Below are positions 16,780 to 26,131 of a DNA stretch of 64,000 bases, one piece after another (position 1 is the stretch's first letter; each line of letters starts with the position of its first letter). Position numbers and translations under genes: made by a program. Source of the stretch: Bacillus sp. V2I10 (GTDB lineage: Bacteria; Bacillota; Bacilli; Bacillales; Bacillaceae); assembly GCF_030817055.1 (NCBI RefSeq), contig NZ_JAUSYV010000001.1:3124001-3188000 (forward strand), written 5' to 3'. The notes beneath the pieces were generated by a model. That model had not been told where the DNA came from. It did no database searches and worked only from the letters and a program-made list of their open reading frames with translations.

Positions 16780-18049
16780 ATGACTGGCTTAAACGCATTG
16801 ATTAATTCAAAATTAATTGAGTCTTATCCTAAGTTACAGAAAGATTATGAAAGTTATAAGACTAGAAATCTTTCTTTAGATATGTCTAGGGGGAAACCAG
16901 GACCTGAACAACTTGCCTTGTCCATGGATATACTTGATACATTGAATTCTAAAGAGTCACTTAAAGTTGAAGAACATATAGATATTCGAAACTACGGATC
17001 AATAGATGGTTTAAAAGAAGCAAAAGAACTTTTTGCACAAGTACTTCAAGTAAGTACCAGTAAATTCAAGTCTTAGTATGATGCATGATACAATTTCTAG
17101 AGCATTACTTAAAGGTGTTGTAGATAGTAAAATCCCATGGGGGAAAGAGAATAAAATTAAGTTTTTATGTCCAAGTCCCGGGTACGATAGACACTTTGCT
17201 ATTTGTGAATTATTCAACATAGAAATGATAAGAATTGATATGTTAAGTGATGGGCCTGATATGGATCAAATTGAAGAATTGGTTAGTAAGGATGAATCGA
17301 TAAAAGGGATTTGGTGTGTACCAAAATATAGTAATCCAGAGGGGATTACTTACAGTGATAATGTTGTAAATCGACTTGTAAGCATGCCTACAAAAGCAAA
17401 AGATTTTAAAATCTTTTGGGATGATGCCTATACTGTCCATCATTTAACGGATGAACCCGACATTTTGAAAGATATATTAACTGCTTGTAAGCATGTTGGA
17501 AATCCAAACCGTGTGTTTATATTTGCTTCTACATCCAAAATAACATTTCCAGGTTCTGGTGTTGCTGTGATGGCTGCTAGTGAAGAAAACATTACTTTTA
17601 TTAAAGAACAACTTGCAATTCAAACAATCGGTCCCGATAAAATTAATCAACTGCGTCATGTCCGGTTTTTTAAGGACTTTGAAAATATAACACTACATAT
17701 GAAAAGGCATGCTCAATTAATTAAACCTAAGTTTGATATGGTATTAAACGTACTAGATGCTCAATTAGGTGATTATAAAATTGGATCGTGGAGCAAACCA
17801 AACGGTGGATATTTTATTAGTTTAAATACATTGGATGGATGTGCTACGGAAGTAGTTAATCTTGCATCTGAACTAGGTGTTACATTTACAAAAGCAGGAG
17901 CTACCTTCCCATACGGTATAGATCCTAGAGATCGAAATATTCGTATTGCTCCTACTTTCCCAACTCTAAAAGAACTAAAAACAGCTATAGAAGTATTATG
18001 TTTATGTATAAAACTAGTGAGTATTAAAAAGGTACTACTAGAAAAGTAA
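16780..18049 (+). pseudogene. PLP-dependent aminotransferase, broken by an internal deletion
   Basis: It starts at ATG 16780 after TTGGAGGT. The first frame (98 residues, with MSRGKPGPEQ) stops at 17076; the second continues from SSLSMMHDTISRA to 18049 and includes the lysine motif FASTSKITFPGSG. Together they match a class-I-like aminotransferase (PF12897 type). At the junction, about 17065, the usual glycine-rich phosphate-binding segment between VSTS and SSLS is missing, so a small out-of-frame deletion removed it. A functional enzyme is unlikely. Confidence 0.75.
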
Positions 18050-18053
18050 TTTT

Positions 18054-18091
18054 AAGACCTTATCTGGTTTAAACCAAATAAGGTCTTTTTT
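18054..18091 (+). terminator. Terminator after the aminotransferase
   Basis: AGACCTTATCTGGTT and AACCAAATAAGGTCT pair and are followed by TTTTTT, a few bases after the stop codon. Confidence 0.85.
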
Positions 18092-18147
18092 CATCCCCTG
18101 CAACTTTATCTTCAAAAGAATATAAAGATGAATTGCTGTCCATTAAT

Positions 18148-18182
18148 ATTCAATTATTGCGCCCGATTGTTGAGCAATATCA
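18148..18182 (-). repeat. Single GCCC-core repeat
   Basis: TTATTGCGCCCGATTGTTGA then AATATCATTTATT; it points to the minus strand although both flanking genes are on the plus strand. Confidence 0.6.
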
Positions 18183-18275
18183 TTTATTATTTAAAATTTA
18201 ATACCATAATATAGAAAAATATCTTAATTTACTACAAGGGAATTTATTAGTTATTATAAAACAAAACGTTTTTTA

Positions 18276-18304
18276 TTGACAAAAAATTTTATTTATGCTA
18301 TAAT
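18276..18304 (+). promoter_or_regulatory. Consensus sigma-A promoter
   Basis: TTGACA (18276-18281), a 17-base spacer and TATAAT (18299-18304) match the vegetative consensus exactly. It drives the methyltransferase frame 80 bp downstream. Confidence 0.85.
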
Positions 18305-18329
18305 TTACAGTTAAAATATTCTTGTGTAT

Positions 18330-18364
18330 AATAAGATTCTCCTGGCCAGGGGAATCTTATTTTT
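18330..18364 (+). terminator. Terminator hairpin in the methyltransferase leader (candidate attenuator)
   Basis: AATAAGATTCTCC and GGGGAATCTTATT pair across TGGCCA and are followed by five T. It lies between the promoter and the start codon, so read-through would have to be regulated for the gene to be expressed. No alternative antiterminator stem was worked out. Confidence 0.65.
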
Positions 18365-18385
18365 GTTATATGGGAGGATTTATGT

Positions 18386-19303
18386 ATGAAGAAAAATGAA
18401 TCAAGTTTAACTTCCTTAATATCATCCTTTGGTCGAGCATACCACAGTAAATATGACACACCCAAAATTTTTGATGATTTTATTGCAAAAGATTTAATTA
18501 CCCAAAAAGAATTTGCAGATATTCGTGAGAACTTGATTAAAGGAATTCAATTCTTTAATAATGAAATTGCAAAGAAGTTTCAAGATCATCCAGATGAAAT
18601 TTTAAAATAGATTACACAAGTTCAACTTTCTCCAACTCCTTTAGCACGTGCTGCCTATTGCGAAAATGTATTATTTCATGAAATGTTGCTAGGCGTTAAA
18701 CAGTATGTCATTCTAGGAGCTGGATTAGATACCTTTTGTTTCCGACACCCAGAATTAAACGACATCTTAGAAATATTTGAAGTTGATTATCCAGCCACAC
18801 AAGACTTTAAAAAGATAAGGTTAGCAAATGCTAATTATCAAATTCTAGATAATCTTCATTTTGTTTCAATGGATTTCACCAAAGAATTTACTGTTCAAAA
18901 TCTTGTTGAAGAAGGTTTTATGCCTAACAAAAAAACTTTCTTTAGTCTTTTAGGTGTTTCTTATTATTTAACAAAAGAGGAAAATGCCAACTTGATTAAT
19001 AAATTATTTACCAAAGTTCCATCAGTAAGTTCTATCGTTTTTGATTATGCAGACGACAAACTTTTTGAAGAAAAAGGAATGTCTGATAGAGTTCAAAATA
19101 TGGTTCAAATGGCTTCAGCTAGTGGTGAGCCCATGAAATCATGTTTTACTTATGATGAAATGGAGAAAATGTTAGAAAACTCAGGTTTACTCATTTATGA
19201 ACATTTATCACCTGTTACTATTAATAAACAATTCTTTCATAGTCGTACAGACTATTTGTCTGCATTTGAAACGATTCATTATATCCATGCTGTAAAAAAA
19301 TAA
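18386..19303 (+). pseudogene. LCM-type SAM-dependent methyltransferase with an in-frame stop
   Basis: One frame runs from ATG 18386 (GGGAGG upstream) to 19303, interrupted only by TAG at 18608-18610. Reading through it gives EILK-stop-ITQVQLSPTPLARAAY, where relatives would be expected to have Trp, so a TGG to TAG change is likely. The downstream part has the SAM motif YVILGAGLDTFCFR and LEIFEVDYPATQ of the leucine-carboxyl-methyltransferase/TcmP-like family. Without suppression only 74 residues are made. A leader terminator precedes it. Confidence 0.78.
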
Positions 19304-19326
19304 TATTTCGGTTAATAACAGACTTA

Positions 19327-19354
19327 CCTCCCAATCTTCCCTATGATTGGGAGG
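19327..19354 (+). terminator. Terminator-like hairpin after the methyltransferase
   Basis: CCTCCCAATC and GATTGGGAGG pair over an eight-base loop; the T-run begins ten bases later, so it is weaker than usual. Confidence 0.55.
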
Positions 19355-19404
19355 CTGTACTCATTTTTATCTAAAATTTACATATTTTAATTTTTCTTAC
19401 TATA

Positions 19405-19610
19405 AGTTATTCCACGATCTGGCCCGATTGTTGATCAAACTCTTGAAACCACTCTTCAACTATCCTGCCCTTTTCTGGAATAACTTACAATTTTCAAGAG
19501 ACATCCTTTAAATTCCTTCTTTAATCCAGAATCTGGCCATTTAGAATAAAGAAAGAGCACAATTCTTGCTGCAGAATTGCGCCCGATTGTGGAAGATCAA
19601 TAATATTTAT
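19405..19610 (-). repeat. Composite GCCC-core repeat, four cores
   Basis: The cores are TCTGGCCCGATTG, TATCCTGCCCTTTTCTGGAA, CCAGAATCTGGCC and TTGCGCCCGATTGTGGAA. The blocks between them are the 45-bp block of 16580 and the 60-bp block of 8401. GCACAATTCTTGCTGCAGAA supplies a hairpin before the last core. Confidence 0.8.
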
Positions 19611-19759
19611 AAAGGTTGTTAAAGCAACTCGTGCTTACGGAACGATAGCACTCTTTAGTTCAAAGAAAGAGCTATGTAAACAGCTCTCGCCCCTCAACAA
19701 ACGTCACCTTTTTGAAGAAAAAATGGATTACTCTTCTCTTACCAAAACTCTTCAAAGTT

Positions 19760-20392
19760 TTATTTTTTTTCATGAAAAGCTAAGTTTACAGCTAAGGCAC
19801 CTAAAACAGATGCCATGAACCAGCGTTGAATTTTAACCAAAAAGGGTCTTCTTCCAACCCAAACCGCGACCTGCCCAGCAAATAAAACAATGAGTAGATT
19901 TACAGCAAAGCTAACAAAAATTTGCACCGCTCCTAATTGAGCAGTTTGAACAAACAGTGAACCACTATTAGGATCCATAAATTGAGGTAAAAGTGAAACG
20001 TACAAGACCGCAATTTTTGGATTTAACAAATTTGTCATAAGGCCCATAACATATAGTTTTTTTGGTGACTCTACAGCTAAATGCTGTGGCTCCAGGATTG
20101 AACTTGCTCCTGGTTTTATTGCATTCCATGCTAACCACAACAAGTAGATAACACCTAACCATTTAATGATGTCATACATTACTGGGACTAATTCGAACAA
20201 GAAGGATAAGCCCAACATTGTAGCGATGATATAAATCAAAAAACCCGTGATTACTCCTAAAAGAGAAATAACCCCGTCCCTTTTACCTTGTGTAATTGTC
20301 CTAGATATTAAATAAATCATATTAGGACCAGGTGAACAGACCATCCCTAAAGATACTAGAGCAAAGGCTCCTAATGTTCCTAATTCAATCAT
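19760..20392 (-). CDS. LysE/RhtB-family amino-acid exporter
   Basis: The start ATG 20392 (MIELGTLGAF) follows AAAGGGGAG; an upstream ATG has no such site. The 210 residues form about six membrane segments with the LysE hallmark CSPGPNMIYLISRTITQGKR near the N terminus. Family members export lysine, threonine, homoserine lactones or similar compounds by proton exchange. The substrate is unknown. The gene stands alone between repeat elements. Confidence 0.88.
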   Translation of the reverse strand: MIELGTLGAFALVSLGMVCSPGPNMIYLISRTITQGKRDGVISLLGVITGFLIYIIATMLGLSFLFELVPVMYDIIKWLGVIYLLWLAWNAIKPGASSILEPQHLAVESPKKLYVMGLMTNLLNPKIAVLYVSLLPQFMDPNSGSLFVQTAQLGAVQIFVSFAVNLLIVLFAGQVAVWVGRRPFLVKIQRWFMASVLGALAVNLAFHEKK

Positions 20393-20549
20393 TAAATCGC
20401 TCCCCTTTTCAATCATCACTATACACGTTAAATACCGTAAATATACTCATATTTGCTTCGTTAGCGCAATAAGATGATTATTCCACCCTAAGTTTACTGT
20501 AAATATCTGAAAAATAAATATGTTTTGCTAAATTTTCTTCTAGCACACT

Positions 20550-20690
20550 AATGCTTCGTTAGCACAATAAGAAAAAAGAGCTGCAGATCTATTAATTGAT
20601 CTTCAACTCTTGCGCCCGATTGTTGAAGATCCTTTTAAAGTCTTTATTGAAGAAAAGCACTCGTTAGTTGAATAAGAAAAGCAATTCTTA
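20550..20690 (-). repeat. GCCC-core repeat with terminator hairpin
   Basis: The minus strand reads GGATCTTCAACAATCGGGCG, then GAGTTGAAGATC pairing with GATCTGCAGCTC, then six T. The outer part AGCACTCGTTAGTTGAATAAG matches the outer block of 8560. The bases from 20690 to 20980 show no gene. Confidence 0.75.
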
Positions 20691-20984
20691 CTAATTCACT
20701 GGTAAATATACTTTTATCAAATAATTAATCGCTTATATACACCAAGCACAAAGTACTAATAATAGGGCGACTGCGCTCCTCATCAAGTACCCCTGACGAA
20801 CCCACCCCTTTGCATCACCAAAAGCTCATACATCCAAGGCAAACCCGTGATACATCTAAGCCAGTATTTCCAAGTTTCACATATTAAGTAAAGTCCCTCA
20901 ACTTTCAACCCATCTTTTGAGAAATTTAAGCATTTCATAATCAATATAATATTATAAGATATATTAAAGAGCTCAAGGAGGGCT

Positions 20985-21031
20985 AAAAAAGCTGCCAGCT
21001 TATTCTAGTTTAAGAATGAGCCGGCAGCTTT
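20985..21031 (-). terminator. Terminator of the allantoin operon
   Basis: AAAGCTGCCGGCTCATTCTT pairs with AAGCTGGCAGCTTT on the minus strand and ends in six T. It lies 12 bp after the allantoinase stop. Confidence 0.9.
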
Positions 21032-21042
21032 CACTATTGGTT

Positions 21043-22398
21043 TTAGTTTGGTTTTATCCATTGTCCACTAGGCTGCTCCGCACAAATGACACCATCCTCG
21101 TAGACAACCTGTCCACGGTTAATCGTGCTCATCACTTTACATGGAAACGTATGGCCTATGTACAAGCTGATTTTGTTTTTAGCGAAAAAGTTATCTTCTG
21201 TAACGGTAAAAGATTCGTCAACAGAAACTAGGACAATGTCCGCGTCATACCCTTCTGTAATCTTCCCTTTAGATGAAAGTCCAAATCGTTTAGCAGGGTT
21301 CAAGGCTGTCCACTGTGCAATATGTTCGAATGGTATGTTGTATTTCAAAGCCAATTCCATCATGGAAAGAAACGAAAACTGGCCGCCGCTGATGCCGCCC
21401 CATGCTTGGAAAAGGTTATAAATAGCCGGATCTTTTAAATTGCTCGTGCATGGTGAATGGTCAGAAGAAATCATGTCAAATTTCTGGTCAATGAGCAGTT
21501 GAATAAGTTTCTCTTGCTCTTCCGGCATACGAAGCGGCGGAGCACATTTAGCGACCGCTCCGTGTTCACGCAAGGCATTATGGTTAAAAAGTAAATAATG
21601 AGGACATGTTTCTACTGTAACATTCATACCTTTTCGCTTCGCTTTCTCAATTTTTTCAATCGCTTCCGCCGAGCTGATGTGGACAAAATGCAGCGGACAG
21701 CCCGTCACTTCCGCATAATATAATGCACGCTGAACCGCTTCTGCCTCAGCAGCAACCGGACGGGTCGCCAAATAATCGTCCGCTGATACTTGCCCTGCTT
21801 TTACTTTTTCTGCTGTAAGCCAGTCAGTAATCGGGCCGCTTTCTGAGTGAAGCGCCAGCACTTTGTTTAACCCGGCAATGATCTTCATCCCGTTTAATAA
21901 TGTTAAGTCATCCACATTTTCAAATTCCTTGTTGCCGGTCGTTGACAGGAATGCTTTAAATCCAATAACGCCCTCTTCGGCCAACTCCGCCAAATGGGCT
22001 TCATTCCCTGGTACAAGTCCTCCCCAGAGAGCGAAATCAGTATAAGACTCTTCATTGCCCTTGTCGCTTTTAGCATAAAGGGCTTCTTTATCGATTGTGG
22101 AAGGAATGCCGTTCAATGGCATATCAAAAAAAGTTGTACAGCCTCCCGACGCCATCATCTGAGAGCCGGTGCTGATCCCTTCCCAGTACTCACGACCCGG
22201 ATCGCTAAAATGAACATGTACATCAATCATGCCGGGAAATACATACTGGCCTGATGCGTCAATGATACGTTCCGCCCCAAATGTAAGATCGTCGCTAATA
22301 GCCTCGACTACCCCATCTTTAATGGCGATATTTGTTTTTTTAACTTTATCCGGAAAAACAACTGTCCCATTTTTAATAATCATATCAAATTGTTCCAT
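21043..22398 (-). CDS. allB (pucH): Allantoinase
   Basis: The 451-residue amidohydrolase opens the hydantoin ring of allantoin to give allantoate. The metal site shows His61 and His63 (DVHVHFSDPG), the carbamylated-lysine region GVIGFKAFLS, later histidines in HFVHISS, and Asp in SSDHSPC. Length fits the family. It is the last gene of the minus-strand run that begins with pucF, and a gene-poor 228 bp separates it from the FAH gene. Its product feeds PucF in the same operon. Confidence 0.93.
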   Translation of the reverse strand: MEQFDMIIKNGTVVFPDKVKKTNIAIKDGVVEAISDDLTFGAERIIDASGQYVFPGMIDVHVHFSDPGREYWEGISTGSQMMASGGCTTFFDMPLNGIPSTIDKEALYAKSDKGNEESYTDFALWGGLVPGNEAHLAELAEEGVIGFKAFLSTTGNKEFENVDDLTLLNGMKIIAGLNKVLALHSESGPITDWLTAEKVKAGQVSADDYLATRPVAAEAEAVQRALYYAEVTGCPLHFVHISSAEAIEKIEKAKRKGMNVTVETCPHYLLFNHNALREHGAVAKCAPPLRMPEEQEKLIQLLIDQKFDMISSDHSPCTSNLKDPAIYNLFQAWGGISGGQFSFLSMMELALKYNIPFEHIAQWTALNPAKRFGLSSKGKITEGYDADIVLVSVDESFTVTEDNFFAKNKISLYIGHTFPCKVMSTINRGQVVYEDGVICAEQPSGQWIKPN

Positions 22399-22626
22399 TT
22401 TTCTTCCCCCTGTTTTCGGATTTTATGTATTTTTGGTTTTATATATAAATCTTTTTCTCTTAAAATGGTCAATGCAATAATTTTTCCAACGCATTTCTTG
22501 TGATCTTTGTAGTGCCGAATCTACTTTAAAATCCTTCCATAGTTTTCTGTTATTGGCCTTGATACTTAACGGAACCTTCCCCAAAAAGCATGTAATGTCC
22601 GAAAAACACAGCTTTTTCACTTTTTC
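22399..22626. other. Gap of 228 bp inside the allantoin operon, no supported gene
   Basis: No reading frame here has a good start or recognisable content. There is no clear hairpin, so the operon may read through. It could hold a promoter for allB, but none was convincing. Confidence 0.4.
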
Positions 22627-23493
22627 TTAAGCACGCTTTTTCACCGTATTGGTTAAACTTGAAAATCCCGTTACACGGCATTCCAAGGTATCTCCTTCTC
22701 GGATTAAAACCGATCCCGGTGTTCCTGTTAATATCACATCTCCAGGCTGAAGAGTCATGATTTTGGAAAAGAAAGACACAATGAATGCCGGCTGGTACAT
22801 CATGTTGGCAATGATATTCCCATGACATACAGCTCCGTTTAATACCGTTTCCACTTTTACGGATGTTAAATCGGAAAATTCATCTGCCGTGATCAAATAC
22901 GGTCCAAAGCTGCAAAACGTATTAAAGCTTTTAGCCCGCTGCAGAAAAACAGGATTTTGATTTTGAATATCTTTTGCCGTCATATCAAGGCTGGTCGTAA
23001 AACCGGCGATTACATTGTGGAAATCTGCTTCCTCCACATTTTCACATGTTTGTCCGATGATAATTGCCAGTTCCGCTTCCCCTGCCACATTCGGTGATTG
23101 AGACGGAATTTCAATTGTTTCCCCTTGGCCAATCAAGCTTGAGTTTGGCTTCATGAATACAACCGGCTCTGCTTCCGGAGGCTTTCCCGATAACTCCAGC
23201 GCTTTTTCCAGATAGTTCATGCCTACACCCAGTACTTTTTCCGGAGCGCGGAACAGCGGCGCAAATAAAACTTCTTTTACTGCAAGACCATTTTGTTTTT
23301 GCAATTGCGGCTTGCCCTCACTGTTATACCATGCAGTCAATTCGTTAAGCTCTCCATTCTGCAAGAGTGGAAGTGATTTTTCACTCCACTGGTTTCCAGA
23401 CAGCTCGTTGACCTGATTCATTAAAAAAACTCTGTCCCCTTCAATAAGGGCAGCGATTTCTTCTCCATTATGACGGATCGTTGCTAATTTCAT
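22627..23493 (-). CDS. Fumarylacetoacetate hydrolase-family protein in the allantoin operon
   Basis: The 288 residues show the FAH fold: GVGMNYLEKALELSG, the acidic metal ligands in GEAELAIIIG and TTSLDMTAKDIQ, and the end LQPGDVILTGTPGSV. FAH relatives cleave or decarboxylate 2-oxo acids with Mg2+. Its ATG overlaps the amidase stop (ATGA), with GAGGAGG inside the amidase end, so the two are translationally coupled. In this operon it may act on a product of ureidoglycine breakdown, such as oxalurate or ureidoglycolate; that is inference. Confidence 0.85.
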   Translation of the reverse strand: MKLATIRHNGEEIAALIEGDRVFLMNQVNELSGNQWSEKSLPLLQNGELNELTAWYNSEGKPQLQKQNGLAVKEVLFAPLFRAPEKVLGVGMNYLEKALELSGKPPEAEPVVFMKPNSSLIGQGETIEIPSQSPNVAGEAELAIIIGQTCENVEEADFHNVIAGFTTSLDMTAKDIQNQNPVFLQRAKSFNTFCSFGPYLITADEFSDLTSVKVETVLNGAVCHGNIIANMMYQPAFIVSFFSKIMTLQPGDVILTGTPGSVLIREGDTLECRVTGFSSLTNTVKKRA

Positions 23494-24680
23494 CGTTTTG
23501 CCTCCTCGTTCTTGTAATTTTCAGCAAAAGAAACAGTCCACTGCAATAGCCGCTTGTCTTGGTTTCGTCCCGCTATAATTGACAGGCCAACCGGCAGACC
23601 GCCGACCTCTGCCAGCGGAAGTGTTACTTGGGGCAGACCAGCGAGTCCAGCAATACATGTTAACTGCATCGTTCTTGCCCTGTACTGCTCGGCTGTTTTG
23701 CCTTGTAAATTCAAAAGCGGTGCGGGACCTGGCGCAGTCGGAATAACGAGAAGTGCATCATCCGCCAATAATTTATCCATCCGATGCCGGATACTCTTCC
23801 ATTGTTCAAACTGGCTTTGGCACTCTTCTTTCTTCAACATGCCGGCCATCTGAAATCTTTGCGCAATTCCTGGCCCAAATGTCGGCTGCTCCTTCGTGAT
23901 CCATGGACCGTGTTCTTCCCAAATTTCCAGCGCTTGAATAGTCCTGAATATATTGGTCCAGGCTGTCAATCCTTCTTCCGCTACCCGGACCGGTTCAAAG
24001 TGGTTTGTTCTACTTTTTACAGATGGCAACAGACTCTTAAGCTCTTCAGCGGATTCAGCATCCGGCAACGTCCATGCATCTTCTTCTAGAAGAATGCGTC
24101 GAAAGAACCCGCCTTCCGAAGAGGGCAGCAACACTTCCCCAACTTGGGCAAGCAGCCGGGCATCCTGCGCCATCCATCCAACGGTATCAAAACTCTTCGC
24201 CAAGGGAATTACACCATCACTATTTACCACATTGTGTGTCGGACGAATCCCGTACAATCCGCAGTAAGATGACGGAATTCTCACCGAACCGCCTGTATCG
24301 GTTCCAATCGAAAAATCAACAAGGCCGGCGGATACCGCAGAAGCGGACCCGCTCGATGAGCCTCCTGGTATCCTGCCTGGGGCTTTCGGATTTACCGGGG
24401 TACCATAATGGGCATTTTCACCGTTTAAACTGTACATCAGTTCATCGGTCTGCAAGGTGCCTGTCAGCTTTGCTCCTTCAGAGAGCAGCTTTTGAATGGT
24501 GCTCGCTGTCTCATCAGCCGGCTCATGTGTCCCGTGCCAGTCTGGATTACCTGCAGTGCATGTGTGTCCTTTAATAGAAAAAACATCTTTTACAGCAAAT
24601 GTTCGCCGATCCAGTACTCCAGTCCCTGTTGGTGCAAGCGTTAGTTCTTTGTTCATAAAAGCATTCCACTGATCATTCAT
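23490..24680 (-). CDS. Amidase-signature enzyme
   Basis: The 396 residues carry the Ser-cisSer-Lys triad: Lys31 (FAVKDVFS), cis-Ser108 (GGSSSGSAS) and Ser132 (TDTGGSVRIPSS). Such enzymes cleave amide or carbamoyl bonds; AtzF allophanate hydrolase and Glu-tRNA amidotransferase belong here. The start ATG 24680 has GGGAGG upstream. Placement between purine permease and FAH genes suggests a ureide or oxalurate substrate. No allophanate-specific domain is seen, so a closer name is not justified. Confidence 0.85.
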   Translation of the reverse strand: MNDQWNAFMNKELTLAPTGTGVLDRRTFAVKDVFSIKGHTCTAGNPDWHGTHEPADETASTIQKLLSEGAKLTGTLQTDELMYSLNGENAHYGTPVNPKAPGRIPGGSSSGSASAVSAGLVDFSIGTDTGGSVRIPSSYCGLYGIRPTHNVVNSDGVIPLAKSFDTVGWMAQDARLLAQVGEVLLPSSEGGFFRRILLEEDAWTLPDAESAEELKSLLPSVKSRTNHFEPVRVAEEGLTAWTNIFRTIQALEIWEEHGPWITKEQPTFGPGIAQRFQMAGMLKKEECQSQFEQWKSIRHRMDKLLADDALLVIPTAPGPAPLLNLQGKTAEQYRARTMQLTCIAGLAGLPQVTLPLAEVGGLPVGLSIIAGRNQDKRLLQWTVSFAENYKNEEAKR

Positions 24681-24715
24681 TTTATAATGCCTCCCTCTTA
24701 ATAAGCTTAATATCT

Positions 24716-26020
24716 CTATTTACCCTGGTAATTTCCAAAATGAGTATTTTCTAAAACGAGTGCCAATAAAATGCCAATCAGCAGGCCATTGCTGACCAAA
24801 GGGCGAATAGAGGCTGGAACAGAAACAAAGTATTCAGCCGGAAAAGCCATGAAAATAATACCAATAAATAGAGGTGCGGCCACTCGGTACAAGTTGGCTT
24901 CCGTCATTTCAATTTGTGCAAAGTAGCCAAGCGCTGATTGCAGCAAGCGCATATAAGCGACAAGCAGCGCAGCACTTCCGACACTAAGTGGCATTTTTAC
25001 CATCAGGTTGCCGATATCAGGAATCACACCCATCACAATAAACATAACGCCTCCTAGAATAAAAGGCAGCCGTTCTAAAATGCGTGTTTGATTTAAAAAC
25101 CCGATAGACGACACATACGGTGCATATGGAACCATGCCGAACAAGCCAGAAATGATTGTAAATACGCCCGAAATCGTAAACGAGCGACGGTATTGCCAAT
25201 TGGTTGTTTCGCTTTTGTATAATTCATCTGTTCCTTTTAATGCACCAAATGTATTCGAAAGGTTTAACATGCCCGCGACCACAGCCGTTATAATAATGCC
25301 GATATCAAAAGAAAGTTCTCCAAGAAGAAACATTCCAACGGCTGGTTCACCGCTCATATTGACCGCTTCCCCCACCGATTTAAAAATTCCTTCGTAAGCG
25401 ATCCAACCAGCAATAATGCCGATGAGGAGCGAATACTGGCTAATGCTGTTACGTCCTTTTACACTAAGGAAAATGGTGAGCAGCACCACCATGCATGACA
25501 ATAGAAAGATCGGAATGTCAATCTGCGCAGGTGCTTTTTCTGCACTAAAAGGAATGCCAAGCATTCCTTTTAAAAAAATTGTATTCAGCCGGATGGCCAA
25601 CAAAAACGTAAATACAGCCATGACCCCCGCATTAAACCATCTTGCAATGAATTTTGATAAACCTGTTAGTCCGACCAACATGGTAATCATGCCTGAAATA
25701 ATGATGCCGGCTGAAATGCTGCCGCCCAGTACTGCCAGCGGCAAACCTTGTGCCGGCGCTATATAGCACATACTTAAAATAACACCCCACCAAAGGCCCG
25801 ACTGCCCTTCCATAATAGAACGGCGGTGACCAAATAGCGCTTGAATAATACAAGCTATCCCGGTAAAAAGAAAAGAAAGCTGAAGAAGCGCTATTATTTT
25901 TCCTTGTTCCAATTGAAACGCACTCCCGATGGTAATCGGAATCACAACCGTATTGGTAAAAAGGAAAAACAGCCATTGCAGCCCCGCTGTCCAATTTTTC
26001 ACCTTCATCCATTCCCACAT
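24716..26020 (-). CDS. NCS2-type xanthine/uracil permease
   Basis: The 434 residues form about 12-14 membrane segments, with the NCS2-like early segment TNTVVIPITIGSAFQL and EGQSGLWWG in place of the usual Q/E-G motif. It most resembles uncharacterised purine or uracil symporters. The operon position implies import of uric acid, xanthine or a ureide. It lies 35 bp before the amidase gene and about 110 bp after pucG. Confidence 0.82.
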   Translation of the reverse strand: MWEWMKVKNWTAGLQWLFFLFTNTVVIPITIGSAFQLEQGKIIALLQLSFLFTGIACIIQALFGHRRSIMEGQSGLWWGVILSMCYIAPAQGLPLAVLGGSISAGIIISGMITMLVGLTGLSKFIARWFNAGVMAVFTFLLAIRLNTIFLKGMLGIPFSAEKAPAQIDIPIFLLSCMVVLLTIFLSVKGRNSISQYSLLIGIIAGWIAYEGIFKSVGEAVNMSGEPAVGMFLLGELSFDIGIIITAVVAGMLNLSNTFGALKGTDELYKSETTNWQYRRSFTISGVFTIISGLFGMVPYAPYVSSIGFLNQTRILERLPFILGGVMFIVMGVIPDIGNLMVKMPLSVGSAALLVAYMRLLQSALGYFAQIEMTEANLYRVAAPLFIGIIFMAFPAEYFVSVPASIRPLVSNGLLIGILLALVLENTHFGNYQGK

Positions 26021-26131
26021 ATGTCCACCTTCTTTTCAAAAATGCATATCACTATACCAGCTTTTTTTCTTTACAGAAGGAAAAAAGCCGGCTTAACCAT
26101 AGAACAAACTTGGATAAGATCCGGCATGCTA

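Noticed and set aside
24074..24574. 166-residue plus-strand frame
   Set aside because: Shadow of the amidase gene on the other strand; composition is that of reversed coding sequence.
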